Assembly: GCA_030611385.1 (NCBI GenBank)
Contig: JAUWPV010000001.1
Coordinates: 69,217 to 133,216, forward strand
Origin: Bacillota bacterium
Lineage (GTDB): Bacteria > Bacillota > Dethiobacteria > DTU022
Direction of reading: 5' to 3'
Length of the DNA: 64,000 nt
The notes below the pieces were generated by a model, which was not told the origin of the DNA, ran no database searches, and saw nothing but the letters and a program-made list of their open reading frames with translations. The first letter of the stretch is position 1; every line of letters begins with the position of its first letter. The position numbers and the translations under genes are program-made. Shown here one piece after another: positions 51,438 to 59,610 of the stretch.

Positions 51438-52226
51438 TTGACATTGTTGATTGATACCCATGCGCACCTTGATTGTCCCCAGTTTCAAAAAGATCTGGAC
51501 CAGGTTCTTGATCGGGCCCGACAGTCCGGAGTTGTTGCAGTGATCAATGTCGGAACAGATATGCGCAGTTCTGAGCGGTCTGTTGAACTGAGCAGGAAGT
51601 ATCCCTGGATTAGCGCTTCAGTTGGTATCCACCCGCATGGTGCATCCCATGTTCAGGAGAATTGGCTTGAAAAGTTGGAGATATTGGCACGGTCAGGTAA
51701 TGTTCTTGCTATCGGTGAAACGGGGCTCGACTTTTACCGTAACCTCTCACCAAAGATAAACCAGGAAAAACTTTTTCGGGAGCACCTTCGCCTTGCCTGT
51801 AAAGTTGAGAAACCGGTAATTATCCACAGCCGTGAAGCTCACAGTCAGACGCTTGCAATTGTTAAAGAAGAAGATCTTCCCGCGAAGGTTGGAGTGATGC
51901 ACTGTTTTTCCGGCGATCGTCACTGGGCTGAGGCTTTTTTAAATCTCGGTTTCTACATTTCAATTGCCGGCCCGGTAACTTATCCCCGCTCTAATGACCT
52001 GCGGGATCTGCTTAAATTCATACCTGCAGACCGCCTGCTCTTGGAGACAGATGCACCGTATCTTCCTCCGCAGGCCTACCGCAGCCAGCGCAATGAGCCG
52101 GCCTATATCAGCCTTATCTATAACCGTGTCGCCCTGGCACTCGACCAGGATCTTGATGAACTGGCCAAACAGGTCTATCTAAACGCTGTTCGCCTGTTCT
52201 CTGATACCCTTGTTGATCGAATATAA
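51438..52226 (+). CDS. tatD: TatD-family metal-dependent deoxyribonuclease
   Basis: A 263-aa TIM-barrel hydrolase. Metal ligands: IDTHAHLD at the N-terminus, AIGETGLDFYR, VIIHSREAH, GVMHCFSGD and LLETDAPYLPP. TTG 51438 begins one base after the metG stop; another TTG at 51447 (just before IDTHAH) is equally plausible. TatD enzymes are 3'-5' DNases; the metG-tatD pairing is conserved (yabD in Bacillus). Confidence 0.92.
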   Translation: MTLLIDTHAHLDCPQFQKDLDQVLDRARQSGVVAVINVGTDMRSSERSVELSRKYPWISASVGIHPHGASHVQENWLEKLEILARSGNVLAIGETGLDFYRNLSPKINQEKLFREHLRLACKVEKPVIIHSREAHSQTLAIVKEEDLPAKVGVMHCFSGDRHWAEAFLNLGFYISIAGPVTYPRSNDLRDLLKFIPADRLLLETDAPYLPPQAYRSQRNEPAYISLIYNRVALALDQDLDELAKQVYLNAVRLFSDTLVDRI

Positions 52227-52234
52227 AATAAAAA

Positions 52235-52268
52235 CAGCGCTTACTGTCCAGATGGAAAGAAAGCGCTG
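52235..52268 (-). terminator. terminator of the SDR/SCP2 operon
   Basis: CAGCGCTT (52235-52242) and AAGCGCTG (52261-52268) form the stem; on the minus strand it is followed by TTTTTATTTTAT. It also follows tatD, where the downstream U tract is poor. Confidence 0.85.
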
Positions 52269-52303
52269 CTCATTATATGGTTCACTAAGGATTATTGGTA
52301 CAG

Positions 52304-53128
52304 TCAAAAGGTAAAAAGTTCGATGCCGCCGGAAACATTCAATTCAATGCCCGAAATATAGTTAGCCTCTTCCGTAGCTAAAAAGACAATGGCGTGAGCA
52401 ATATCGTCCGGCTCACCCGGTTTGCGGAAAGCCGTGCGGGCAATCATTCGCTCATTCATCTTCGGATTACCACTCTTCCAGGCTTCGGTTCCGATGATAC
52501 CGGGAACGATTGCATTAACGGTTATATCATACCGCGCCCCCTCCAGGGCTAAGCTCTTAGTCAGGCCGATAACAGCAGCCTTGGTTGAAGAATAACTGGC
52601 CTGCCCGAATCCACCGAGAGTTCCGGCGACCGAGGCCATGTTAATAATTCTGCCCCACTGTTGTTCTTTCATGTAAGGCCAGACCGCTTTGGAGCAGTTA
52701 TAAGCTCCGGTTAAGTTGATTTTTAAATCACGCTCCCAGAGCTCATCACTCTGGTTTTCAATTGAAGCCACATGATCAAGAGCAGCGGCGTTATTAACCA
52801 GAATATCGATGTGTCCGAACCGGTCTTTTACTGCGGCCATAACTTCCCGGATCTGCTCACGGTCGGTGACATCCATTTTATAGACCGCTGAACGGCGATT
52901 TAGTTTTGTAATCTCTTCCGCAGTTTGCTCAGTGTAAACGACACCCCTGCGTTTCATCAACTGGGCCAGCGGTCCGTATTTTTCTGCACTGTCTGGCTGA
53001 TCACTTTCCAGAAGGATATCGGTTATTATTACATCCGCACCGGCTCTTGCCAGGGCGAGAGCATCTGCTCTTCCCAGTCCGCGCGAGCCTCCGGTAACCA
53101 AGGCAACTTTACCCTCCAGACTAAACAC
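52304..53128 (-). CDS. short-chain dehydrogenase/reductase
   Basis: A 274-aa SDR. The NAD(P)-binding TGGSRGLGRA, the NNAA motif (VNNAAALD), catalytic Ser in NMASVAGTLG and YSSTK (Y-x-x-x-K: YSSTK) are visible; the N-terminal acidic residue after beta 2 (ITDILL) suggests NAD. The insert of about 25 residues after that strand (ESDQPDSAEKYGPLAQLMKRRG) is unusual and is seen in some mycofactocin- or carveol-like SDRs. GTG start. It follows the SCP2 gene in the same direction, which points to a lipid or hydrophobic alcohol substrate, as inference. Confidence 0.9.
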   Translation of the reverse strand: MFSLEGKVALVTGGSRGLGRADALALARAGADVIITDILLESDQPDSAEKYGPLAQLMKRRGVVYTEQTAEEITKLNRRSAVYKMDVTDREQIREVMAAVKDRFGHIDILVNNAAALDHVASIENQSDELWERDLKINLTGAYNCSKAVWPYMKEQQWGRIINMASVAGTLGGFGQASYSSTKAAVIGLTKSLALEGARYDITVNAIVPGIIGTEAWKSGNPKMNERMIARTAFRKPGEPDDIAHAIVFLATEEANYISGIELNVSGGIELFTF

Positions 53129-53157
53129 GGGTTTCCATCCCCTTTAGCGGTTCCCGA

Positions 53158-53484
53158 TTAGCCAAGTAGGTTCTGTAGTTTCATGGCCAGAGACATATCA
53201 CCCTTGACTTTCAGTTTGCCGGCCATGAAAGCGGAAGTTGCATTAAGTTTACCTTCGAGCATTGCGTCAAAATCTTCTGCAGACATAGTGATCGTTATAT
53301 TTGGGCTGTCGTGTGAAGCTTCTACCACTGTTGCTTTGCCATCATCAACATTTGTATGGAAAACACCGCCATTATCTCCAGAGAGCTCAAACTGATATAC
53401 TGCACTGACCCCTTTCATTTTTGCCGGATCAGCTGCTTCAATCTTTTTGTTAAGGTTGCCTAATATTCCTTTAAAGTCTGCCAT
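53158..53484 (-). CDS. SCP2 sterol-binding-domain protein
   Basis: A 108-aa SCP-2 fold protein: VYQFELSGDNGGVFHTNVDDGKATV, then PNITITMSAEDFDAMLEGKLNATSAFMAGKLKVKGDMSLAMKLQ is the family signature. It binds lipids or acyl-CoA in a hydrophobic tunnel. ATG lies 11 bases after AAGGAGG. It is the first gene of a two-gene operon with the SDR. Confidence 0.94.
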   Translation of the reverse strand: MADFKGILGNLNKKIEAADPAKMKGVSAVYQFELSGDNGGVFHTNVDDGKATVVEASHDSPNITITMSAEDFDAMLEGKLNATSAFMAGKLKVKGDMSLAMKLQNLLG

Positions 53485-53611
53485 TTAATAGTACGCCTCC
53501 TTAAAGTGTTTTCAAATTAGGTGAAGCGGTAAGACAAACTTCTTAAGAAAAACAACCCCCCTTCTCGATATGAATTGCTTAAACAGGTAAACTGTTACTA
53601 TTGTAAAATAC

Positions 53612-53640
53612 ATTATAATGCATAATTGACCGTTTGTCAT
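53612..53640 (-). promoter_or_regulatory. promoter of the SCP2-SDR operon
   Basis: On the minus strand ATGACA (53640-53635), a 17-base spacer and TATAAT (53617-53612). The -10 lies in the 10-bp palindrome CATTATAATG. It is about 125 bases before the SCP2 start; the remaining 53485-53769 sequence shows nothing else clear. Confidence 0.7.
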
Positions 53641-53769
53641 TATATTTTTGCGACAATTCGATTTGGGTCCGGTTTGCTTTTGATTTATTATTAACTAATT
53701 TGACGCTGGCGGTATCCGGGAGGTACAATGAGTTGCCGGTAACCTAGATACCAGTGGAGGGTACTATAA

Positions 53770-54642
53770 ATGACCTGTATTCCGGATGTTACTTCACCAC
53801 GGGAAGTTATGGTCCTGTTTGAGCGGTACGGTTTGCAGCCCCGCCGCCAGCTAGGCCAGAATTTCTTAATCGACGCCAATATTGCCCGAAAGATAACTGC
53901 GGCGGCAGAAATTAAACCGGGTGATGCTGTAGTTGAAGTCGGACCGGGCGTAGGTGCTTTAACAGTCAAACTGGTTAGTTCGGGGGCAGACCTCGTTGCG
54001 CTTGAGATTGACCGGGGTCTGGCTGGACTGCTCGGGGATATACTTCAACCGTGGCCGGAAATAAGGATTCTTCATCAGGATGCTTTAAAGGTGAACTGGC
54101 CCGAGTTAATCAACAGCCACTTTGCGGCGGGTCGTCCCGTTAAACTGGTTTCAAATCTGCCTTATGTTATCTCCGGACCTTTTATGTATGCTCTCTTTAA
54201 AGCGGGTTTCCCTTTTCATTTAGCTATTCTAATGTTTCAGAAAGAGGTGGCTCGTCGCCTGGTTGCCAATCCCGGAGACAGGGATTATGGCGGACTTTCA
54301 GTGCTTAGCAGTTATTATACTACTGGGAAAGTGCTTTTTGACGTCTCTAATAATGTTTTTTGGCCCCGTCCCAAGGTAGGGTCGGCTGTACTGAAGCTGC
54401 AGCCGCGTCAGCGGATGCTTACATCCGCTGAGGAGCAGCATTTATGGTATCTGGTCCAGGGAGTATTTCAGCAGCGGCGTAAAACAATGCTCAACAATAT
54501 GATCAGGCTTTTTCCCCGATCCCGCGATAAGCTGGTCGGATTATTGGAAGAAGCTTCGATAGATCCAGCTATCCGGCCGGAGCAGTTGACGGCGGATCAG
54601 TTTGCAAAGCTGACCCGAATCACTTATAATTACCATAATTAA
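53770..54642 (+). CDS. ksgA: 16S rRNA dimethyladenosine transferase
   Basis: A 290-aa SAM methyltransferase that dimethylates A1518/A1519 near the 3' end of 16S rRNA. LGQNFLIDANIARKI is the N-terminal family motif; VVEVGPGVGALT binds SAM; SNLPYVIS carries the catalytic NLPY; FWPRPKVGSAV and QRRKTMLNNM complete the pattern. ATG lies 8 bases after GGAGGG. It retains the Bacillus position between tatD and veg. Confidence 0.97.
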   Translation: MTCIPDVTSPREVMVLFERYGLQPRRQLGQNFLIDANIARKITAAAEIKPGDAVVEVGPGVGALTVKLVSSGADLVALEIDRGLAGLLGDILQPWPEIRILHQDALKVNWPELINSHFAAGRPVKLVSNLPYVISGPFMYALFKAGFPFHLAILMFQKEVARRLVANPGDRDYGGLSVLSSYYTTGKVLFDVSNNVFWPRPKVGSAVLKLQPRQRMLTSAEEQHLWYLVQGVFQQRRKTMLNNMIRLFPRSRDKLVGLLEEASIDPAIRPEQLTADQFAKLTRITYNYHN

Positions 54643-54667
54643 ATCAAGCAGAAAGGTCGCCGGCGCG

Positions 54668-55144
54668 ATGCTTTTTACAAGCCCTTCAAGGGGTCAGGTA
54701 TCTTTTCAGGAGATGTTTGATGATCTTGTAAACTATACCAACGAATTTCCCGATGATTCTTATAGATTGATTATTGGTACCGATTCACACTCCTACCTAA
54801 ATGATTCTGTCATATTTGTTACAGCCGTTGTCGTCCACCGTATTGGTAAGGGTGGACGCTTTTATTATCATAAGCAAAAAACGCGCTATATGGAGAGCTT
54901 ACGACAGCGGATTTACTACGAGACCTTCCATAGCCTCGAAGTGGCAACGCGTCTTACTGAGCAGCTTGCTCAAAACGTGGATTGCAAATTAAACGTGGAA
55001 ATTCATCTTGATGTTGGCGAAAAGGGTGAAACCAGGGCTATCATCAAAGAGGTTGTTGGTATGGTGATCGGCAGCGGATATCAGGCCTACATCAAACCCG
55101 ATTCGTTTGGAGCAACTACTGTTGCTGATCGTTTTACCAAGTAG
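54668..55144 (+). CDS. YkuK/DUF458 RNase H-like protein
   Basis: A 158-aa protein with IIGTDSHSYLNDSVIFVTAVVVHRIGKGGRFYYHK and VEIHLDVGEKGETRAIIKEVVGMVIGSGY, the DUF458 (ribonuclease H-like) signature; the conserved Asp/His residues in GTDSH and HLDVG could form a metal site. ATG with a weak AAAGG. It follows ksgA by 25 bases. The biological role is uncharacterised. Confidence 0.88.
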   Translation: MLFTSPSRGQVSFQEMFDDLVNYTNEFPDDSYRLIIGTDSHSYLNDSVIFVTAVVVHRIGKGGRFYYHKQKTRYMESLRQRIYYETFHSLEVATRLTEQLAQNVDCKLNVEIHLDVGEKGETRAIIKEVVGMVIGSGYQAYIKPDSFGATTVADRFTK

Positions 55145-55234
55145 CCGGTTTTTTGACTGGTCTTGTTAAATTTCAAGAGTGACAATCATATTTGGCCTTC
55201 TGTTGCTTATTACCGCCTTATCTCGCAGTATTAC

Positions 55235-55264
55235 TTGACATAATGCCCGATATTGTGCTATAAT
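55235..55264 (+). promoter_or_regulatory. strong promoter of veg
   Basis: Perfect TTGACA (55235-55240) and TATAAT (55259-55264) with an 18-base spacer ending TGC. In Bacillus the veg promoter is famously strong; the same build is seen here. Confidence 0.88.
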
Positions 55265-55295
55265 TTCATCTAGAATATATATAAGGTGGTTTTAA

Positions 55296-55562
55296 ATGGT
55301 GGCCAAAGATGTCCTATTTGAAATCCGCAAGAAGCTAGAATCACACCTCGGGGAAACGATTAAGCTGCGGGCAAACCGCGGTCGCCGCAAGACATACGAA
55401 AAAGAAGGCATTTTGGAAAGCACCTACCCTTCTATTTTCATCGTCCGGGTTGATGAAAATAGCTATTTCCAGAGGCTATCTTTCAGTTATGCTGATGTCC
55501 TGACGGAAACAGTGGAGCTTAGTTTTAACGAAGGAGATTTGCGCCGCACAGTAGGTTTATAA
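55296..55562 (+). CDS. veg: Veg protein
   Basis: An 88-aa small basic protein: KDVLFEIRKKLESHLGETIKLRANRGRRKTYEKEGILESTYPSIFIV is the Veg signature. In Bacillus subtilis Veg stimulates biofilm formation by inhibiting SinR. ATG follows AAGGTGG, with a short leader of about 25 bases from the predicted start site. A separate terminator follows, making veg monocistronic. Confidence 0.95.
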   Translation: MVAKDVLFEIRKKLESHLGETIKLRANRGRRKTYEKEGILESTYPSIFIVRVDENSYFQRLSFSYADVLTETVELSFNEGDLRRTVGL

Positions 55563-55647
55563 AAATATGGTGGAAGCAAATTGAAACAAAATATCTTGCC
55601 CGGAGAGACAGAACAGAAACTTGGCACTTTACTTAATAATAATGATG

Positions 55648-55680
55648 GCCGGATCTGAATAGATCCGGCTTTTGTTTTTA
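55648..55680 (+). terminator. terminator after veg
   Basis: GCCGGATCT (55648-55656) pairs with AGATCCGGC (55661-55669) around GAAT, followed by TTTTGTTTTTA. Confidence 0.93.
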
Positions 55681-55704
55681 CTCTAAACAGGGGAGGTAGT
55701 GTTG

Positions 55705-56574
55705 ATGAAAGTTGCTGATATCAGGAAAATCTGTGTTGTTGGTGCTGGTAATATGGGACACCAGATATCGATTCTGGCTGCGATTTATGGTTATAAAGTT
55801 GGCTGTGTCGATGCCAGCCCGGAACAGCTTAAAAAAGCTGAGGATTTTATCGATAAATATTTACCAGCGCGGGTAGCCAAAGGCAAGCTTACTGCGGATC
55901 AGGCGACGTTGATACGTGGTAATCTTCACTTCACAACCAGTCTTGCTGAAGCTGCCCGGAATGCTGATTTTGCTGTTGAGGCGGCGACTGAAAAACTTGA
56001 TTTGAAAAAAGAAATCTTTAAACAACTTGATCAACTGCTGCCTCCCCATGCCATACTTGTGACAAACAGCTCTTTCCTGGTTAGTTCGCTTCTGGCTGGA
56101 GTAACAAATCGACCGGAAAAAGTATGCAACATGCATTTTTTTAACCCCGCTCTGGTCATGAAGTGCGTAGAAGTAGTCAAAGGTCCCCATACTGCTGAAG
56201 AAACGGCACAGCTTACTGTGGAACTGGCCCGAAAACTGGGTAAAGAACCCGTCCTGCTCAACAAGGAAATCTACGGCTTCCTTGTTAACAGGGTTCTGGC
56301 TGCGATTAATAATGAGGCTCTTTTCCTACTCGAAGCCGGAGTAGCATCAGCTGAAGATATAGACAGTGCAGTGACCAATGCACTGGGCCATCCACTTGGT
56401 CCCTTCCGCCTGATGGATCTCACCGGGATAGATCTCTCTTATCATATTACTATGGAGCGATATCAGGCTACTGGAAAAGCGGAAGATAAACCTTCACCGA
56501 CTATTGTTGAAAAATATGTAAAAGGTGAATGGGGCCAGAAAACCGGGAAAGGATTTTATGAATACAAGGAATAA
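55705..56574 (+). CDS. 3-hydroxyacyl-CoA dehydrogenase family protein
   Basis: A 289-aa protein. N-terminal NAD-binding ICVVGAGNMGHQISILAAIYGYKV; VEAATEKLDLKKEIFKQLDQ, TNSSFLVSSLL and the catalytic HFFNP (MHFFNPALVMKCVEVV); the C-terminal dimerisation domain has GFLVNRVLAAINNEA and GHPLGPFRLMDLTGIDL. This is the 3-hydroxybutyryl-CoA dehydrogenase fold; TNTS is TNSS here. ATG 55705 lies 8 bases after GGGAGG. No other butyrate or beta-oxidation gene is adjacent, so the substrate length is open. Confidence 0.92.
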   Translation: MKVADIRKICVVGAGNMGHQISILAAIYGYKVGCVDASPEQLKKAEDFIDKYLPARVAKGKLTADQATLIRGNLHFTTSLAEAARNADFAVEAATEKLDLKKEIFKQLDQLLPPHAILVTNSSFLVSSLLAGVTNRPEKVCNMHFFNPALVMKCVEVVKGPHTAEETAQLTVELARKLGKEPVLLNKEIYGFLVNRVLAAINNEALFLLEAGVASAEDIDSAVTNALGHPLGPFRLMDLTGIDLSYHITMERYQATGKAEDKPSPTIVEKYVKGEWGQKTGKGFYEYKE

Positions 56575-56689
56575 CTGGTTTCCTAAACTTCTGTGAAATA
56601 AAATAGTTGGGTGAAAGGGCAGGATTACGGCGGCTTGTGTAGAATAGCGGATACAGTTTAATAGTGCTTGATTTACGGGAGGCTTGTCT

Positions 56690-56873
56690 TTGAAAGCGCT
56701 GCTTGTTGTCGACATGCTGGTTGATTTTATTGATCCGAAGGGATCTCTCTACATTGGACCGATCGCTGAAGATCTGATTCCTGAGATCAAATCGCGGCTT
56801 ATAAAATACCGTTTATAAGGAAGATTATCATATTGCTTTGAAGAAAATGGAGAAAACGCTCGGGGTTAATCTT
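56690..56873 (+). pseudogene. remnant of isochorismatase-family cysteine hydrolase
   Basis: TTG 56690 opens 42 codons starting KALLVVDMLVDFIDPKGSLYIGP, the exact N-terminal pattern of nicotinamidase-like isochorismatase hydrolases (catalytic Asp in VVDM), then stops at 56816-56818. Right after, in another frame (about 56808-56873), EDYHIALKKMEKTLGVNL resembles the C-terminal helix of the same family. The middle (about 120-140 residues, including the catalytic Lys and Cys) is gone, so an internal deletion is likely. The C-terminal remnant reads in frame into the next gene. Confidence 0.75.
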
Positions 56874-56897
56874 ACCTGGCCGGCCTGGAGGAATCAG

Positions 56898-57938
56898 ATG
56901 AAGACAACAGACTTTATAACGTTAAAAGATATCGCATCAATGGAGATCAGATCAGACGATCGCTTCTTTTCCGCCACAGGTCCTGAAATAGAACAGGGAC
57001 TGACCAGTGACATTTATTTTGTGCGCACCAGAGATTTGCTTGATAAAATGGGGCTGGCCGACACTGAGGTTACCGCTGAAATATTTTCTTCCCGTGAAGG
57101 GGTTCTGGCTGGAATAGATGAAGCCATTTACCTGCTGCGCAATCGGGATCTTGAAATCTGGACGCTCCATGAAGGCGATGCAATGGGTGACCGAGAAGTG
57201 GTCATGCGCATCCGGGGACGGTACAGTGACTTTGGTATCTTTGAGACTCCGTTGTTGGGTATATTGGCCAGTTCAAGCGGCTGGGCCACAGCAGCCAGAA
57301 GCTGTAAAGAGGCGGCAGCTGGTCGCAAGGTAATCTGCTATGGCGCAAGGCATCTCCATCCTGCAGTAGCGCCGGTCATGGAGCGTGCAGCGGTGATTGG
57401 TGGCGCAGATGCCTGCAGCTGCATTTTGGGAGCGCTGCTTCTCGGACGCTCACCGGTGGGAACGGTACCCCATGCAGCTTTTTTAATTGCCGGCGATACG
57501 GTCGAACTGGCTAAAGCCTATGACCAGTTTGTTCCACCAGATGCGCCGCGGATTATTCTTGTTGACACCTTTAAAGATGAAACTGAAGAAGCTTTAAGGG
57601 TCGCTGAAGCTCTGGGCAAACACTTAAACGGGGTACGTCTCGATACTCCAGGTGAAAGAGGCGGCGTAACAACTGGCCTGGTAAGAGAAACTAGAGCCCG
57701 CCTTGACCAGGCAGGCTATAAGCATGTGCAGATCATAGTTTCGGGAGGTTTAGACCTCGAGCGGATTGCAAGCCTGGTCGAAGCAGGTGCTGATGTTTTT
57801 GGCGTAGGCAGTTATATTTCCCGTGCACCGGCAATTGATATGACTATGGATTTAAAAGAAGTGCGTGGCAAAGCGCTGGCTAAAAGAGGCCGTATACCGG
57901 GCATTACCATTAATGAACGCCTGGTAAAGATAAACTGA
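56898..57938 (+). CDS. nicotinate phosphoribosyltransferase-like protein
   Basis: A 346-aa type II PRTase. ARHLHPAVAPVMERAAVIGG, VPHAAFLIAGD, ILVDTFKDETEEALRVAEAL, GVRLDTPGERGG and the phosphate-binding IVSGGLDLERIASLVEAGADVFGVGSYIS match the nicotinate phosphoribosyltransferase (PncB-like) family; it makes NaMN from nicotinate and PRPP for NAD salvage. ATG 56898 lies 5 bases after GGAGGA; the longer frame from 56838 reads through the hydrolase remnant. The lost upstream nicotinamidase-like gene would have supplied nicotinate. Confidence 0.9.
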   Translation: MKTTDFITLKDIASMEIRSDDRFFSATGPEIEQGLTSDIYFVRTRDLLDKMGLADTEVTAEIFSSREGVLAGIDEAIYLLRNRDLEIWTLHEGDAMGDREVVMRIRGRYSDFGIFETPLLGILASSSGWATAARSCKEAAAGRKVICYGARHLHPAVAPVMERAAVIGGADACSCILGALLLGRSPVGTVPHAAFLIAGDTVELAKAYDQFVPPDAPRIILVDTFKDETEEALRVAEALGKHLNGVRLDTPGERGGVTTGLVRETRARLDQAGYKHVQIIVSGGLDLERIASLVEAGADVFGVGSYISRAPAIDMTMDLKEVRGKALAKRGRIPGITINERLVKIN

Positions 57939-57940
57939 AT

Positions 57941-58834
57941 ATGCGCAGAGTTTTAACTGTCAGGGCTCCCGCTAAAATTAATTTAGGGCTGACTGTCCTC
58001 GGACGCCGGCCGGACGGATATCATGAGATTGAATCGGTCATGCAACAGGTATCTCTGGCTGATATTCTTTTATTTGAACCATCGCCGATGAAAGGATTGT
58101 GTTTTCTCTGTACCGATCCGGATCTTTCCGGGTATGATAACCTGGTCTGTCAGGCTGCTAAATTGCTCGAAGAGCAAACTAATGAACCTTTGCCAGGCGT
58201 CAGGATAACCCTGGTTAAAAGAATACCGGTCGAGGCAGGTTTGGCCGGTGGCAGCAGTGATGCCGCAGCGGTATTGCTTACATTGAACAGTTATTGGCAG
58301 TTGGGGTTGTCAAAAACGGATTTGCTAAAAATTGGCGCTGCTTTGGGATCAGATGTGCCATTCTGCTTGCAGGGTGGAACTTCCCTGGTTCGGGGGCGGG
58401 GTGAAAAACTTGAGCAGCTCCCTCCGCTTCCTTTTTTTTGGGTGGTTCTGGCGCTACCTCACGGAGTTAAAATATCGACAGCGTTAGCTTATCGCTCTTT
58501 CGACTCAAGCCTGATCGGGAAGCCTTCGCTTATTCCCCTGCTAAAAGCAATCAGGTTAGAAAACAGAAAAGAGATAACCGACTGGTTAAGCGGTGGTTTA
58601 ACCAACACTCTTGAAACAGCGATTCTACCGGGTTCCGATTTACTGGGTAGCCTAAAAAAAAGGCTTCAGTTTCTTGGGCTTAAGCCGATTCTGTCCGGAA
58701 GCGGCCCAACGTTATTTATACTGACGGAAAATTATTCCCTGGCGCGCAGTGCTGCAAGAGCCGTTGAAAATGAAGGCGGCAGAGCCTACCTATGCTGGAC
58801 ACTGGCCGGGAGCAAGGAGTGGTCAAATGTTTGA
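57941..58834 (+). CDS. ispE: 4-diphosphocytidyl-2-C-methylerythritol kinase
   Basis: A 297-aa GHMP kinase of the MEP isoprenoid pathway. RAPAKINLGLTVLGRRPDGYHEIESVMQQV is the family start, PVEAGLAGGSSDAAAVL the ATP-binding motif and LSGSGPTLF the motif 3. ATG 2 bases after the previous stop. The orthologue lies after veg in Bacillus too. It overlaps the next gene by 8 bases. Confidence 0.96.
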   Translation: MRRVLTVRAPAKINLGLTVLGRRPDGYHEIESVMQQVSLADILLFEPSPMKGLCFLCTDPDLSGYDNLVCQAAKLLEEQTNEPLPGVRITLVKRIPVEAGLAGGSSDAAAVLLTLNSYWQLGLSKTDLLKIGAALGSDVPFCLQGGTSLVRGRGEKLEQLPPLPFFWVVLALPHGVKISTALAYRSFDSSLIGKPSLIPLLKAIRLENRKEITDWLSGGLTNTLETAILPGSDLLGSLKKRLQFLGLKPILSGSGPTLFILTENYSLARSAARAVENEGGRAYLCWTLAGSKEWSNV

Positions 58835-59579
58835 TGCTGTTGTTATGGCCGGTGGAGGAAAACCGGAGCCGTTAACCGAGTTGGAGGGTGTATCCAATAA
58901 AGCTTTTATTATGTTGCACGGCAGGCCACTTCTTGCCTATATTTTGCAAGCGCTTCGGGAAGCGCCATCAGTTGATCGTGTTGTGGTGGTTGGCCCAAAA
59001 AGTGAACTTGAGATGCTGCGCCAGGAGGGTTATGATTTCGAGATTGTACCGGAAAAGGAAAGTATGCTTGATAACGTGGCTGCCTGCTTTGAATCTGCAG
59101 ATCAAAACCGTCTTTGCCTCGTTGTCAGTGGTGACATTCCCCTGCTTGATGCCGGGGTTATTGAAGAATTTTTAAAATTATGTGCTCCATATAATCATGA
59201 TTTTTATTATCCCATCCTGAACCGCGAGACATGTCAACTTCGTTTTCCGGAAACAGAGCGCACCTATGTCCGCCTGAAAGAAGGGCATATAACCGGCGGA
59301 AATATAGGCCTGATTAATACTGGCTGGTTCCTCAGCAATCGTGACCGCCTGGAGATGTTTATCTCTTACCGGAAAAAACCGCTGAAACTGCTGCGGATTT
59401 TACCGCTTTCTTTAATCATCAAGTATCTGTTGAAAAGACTTTCTGTAACCGATCTGGAGCGCTCTATCTCCCGGCTGCTCTGTTTCAAAGCCCGGGCAGT
59501 TCCCTGTGATTGCGTTGAAATTGGTATTGATGTAGATAAAATCAGCGATCTTGAATTGGTCAGAAAAACTTTACAATGA
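58827..59579 (+). CDS. MobA-like nucleotidyltransferase
   Basis: A 250-aa protein with a GT-A nucleotidyltransferase fold: FDAVVMAGGGKPEPLTELEGVSNKAFIMLHGRPLLAYILQAL, SGDIPLLDAGVI (metal DIPL) and NTGWFLSNRD. MobA/IspD-like enzymes of this sort attach NMP to phosphorylated substrates, but the usual R of GxGxR is replaced (GGGKPEP). The C-terminal part is hydrophobic and basic (KPLKLLRILPLSLIIKYLLKRL). ATG lies 7 bases after AAGGAG inside ispE. It precedes glmU; a cell-envelope sugar role is possible. Confidence 0.8.
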   Translation: MFDAVVMAGGGKPEPLTELEGVSNKAFIMLHGRPLLAYILQALREAPSVDRVVVVGPKSELEMLRQEGYDFEIVPEKESMLDNVAACFESADQNRLCLVVSGDIPLLDAGVIEEFLKLCAPYNHDFYYPILNRETCQLRFPETERTYVRLKEGHITGGNIGLINTGWFLSNRDRLEMFISYRKKPLKLLRILPLSLIIKYLLKRLSVTDLERSISRLLCFKARAVPCDCVEIGIDVDKISDLELVRKTLQ

Positions 59580-59610
59580 CAGTAGATAAGTTTTTGCAGG
59601 AGGGCAATTA

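Noticed and set aside
55581..55658. 25-codon frame starting TTG after veg
   Set aside because: It runs into the veg terminator hairpin, has a weak site and low-complexity content.
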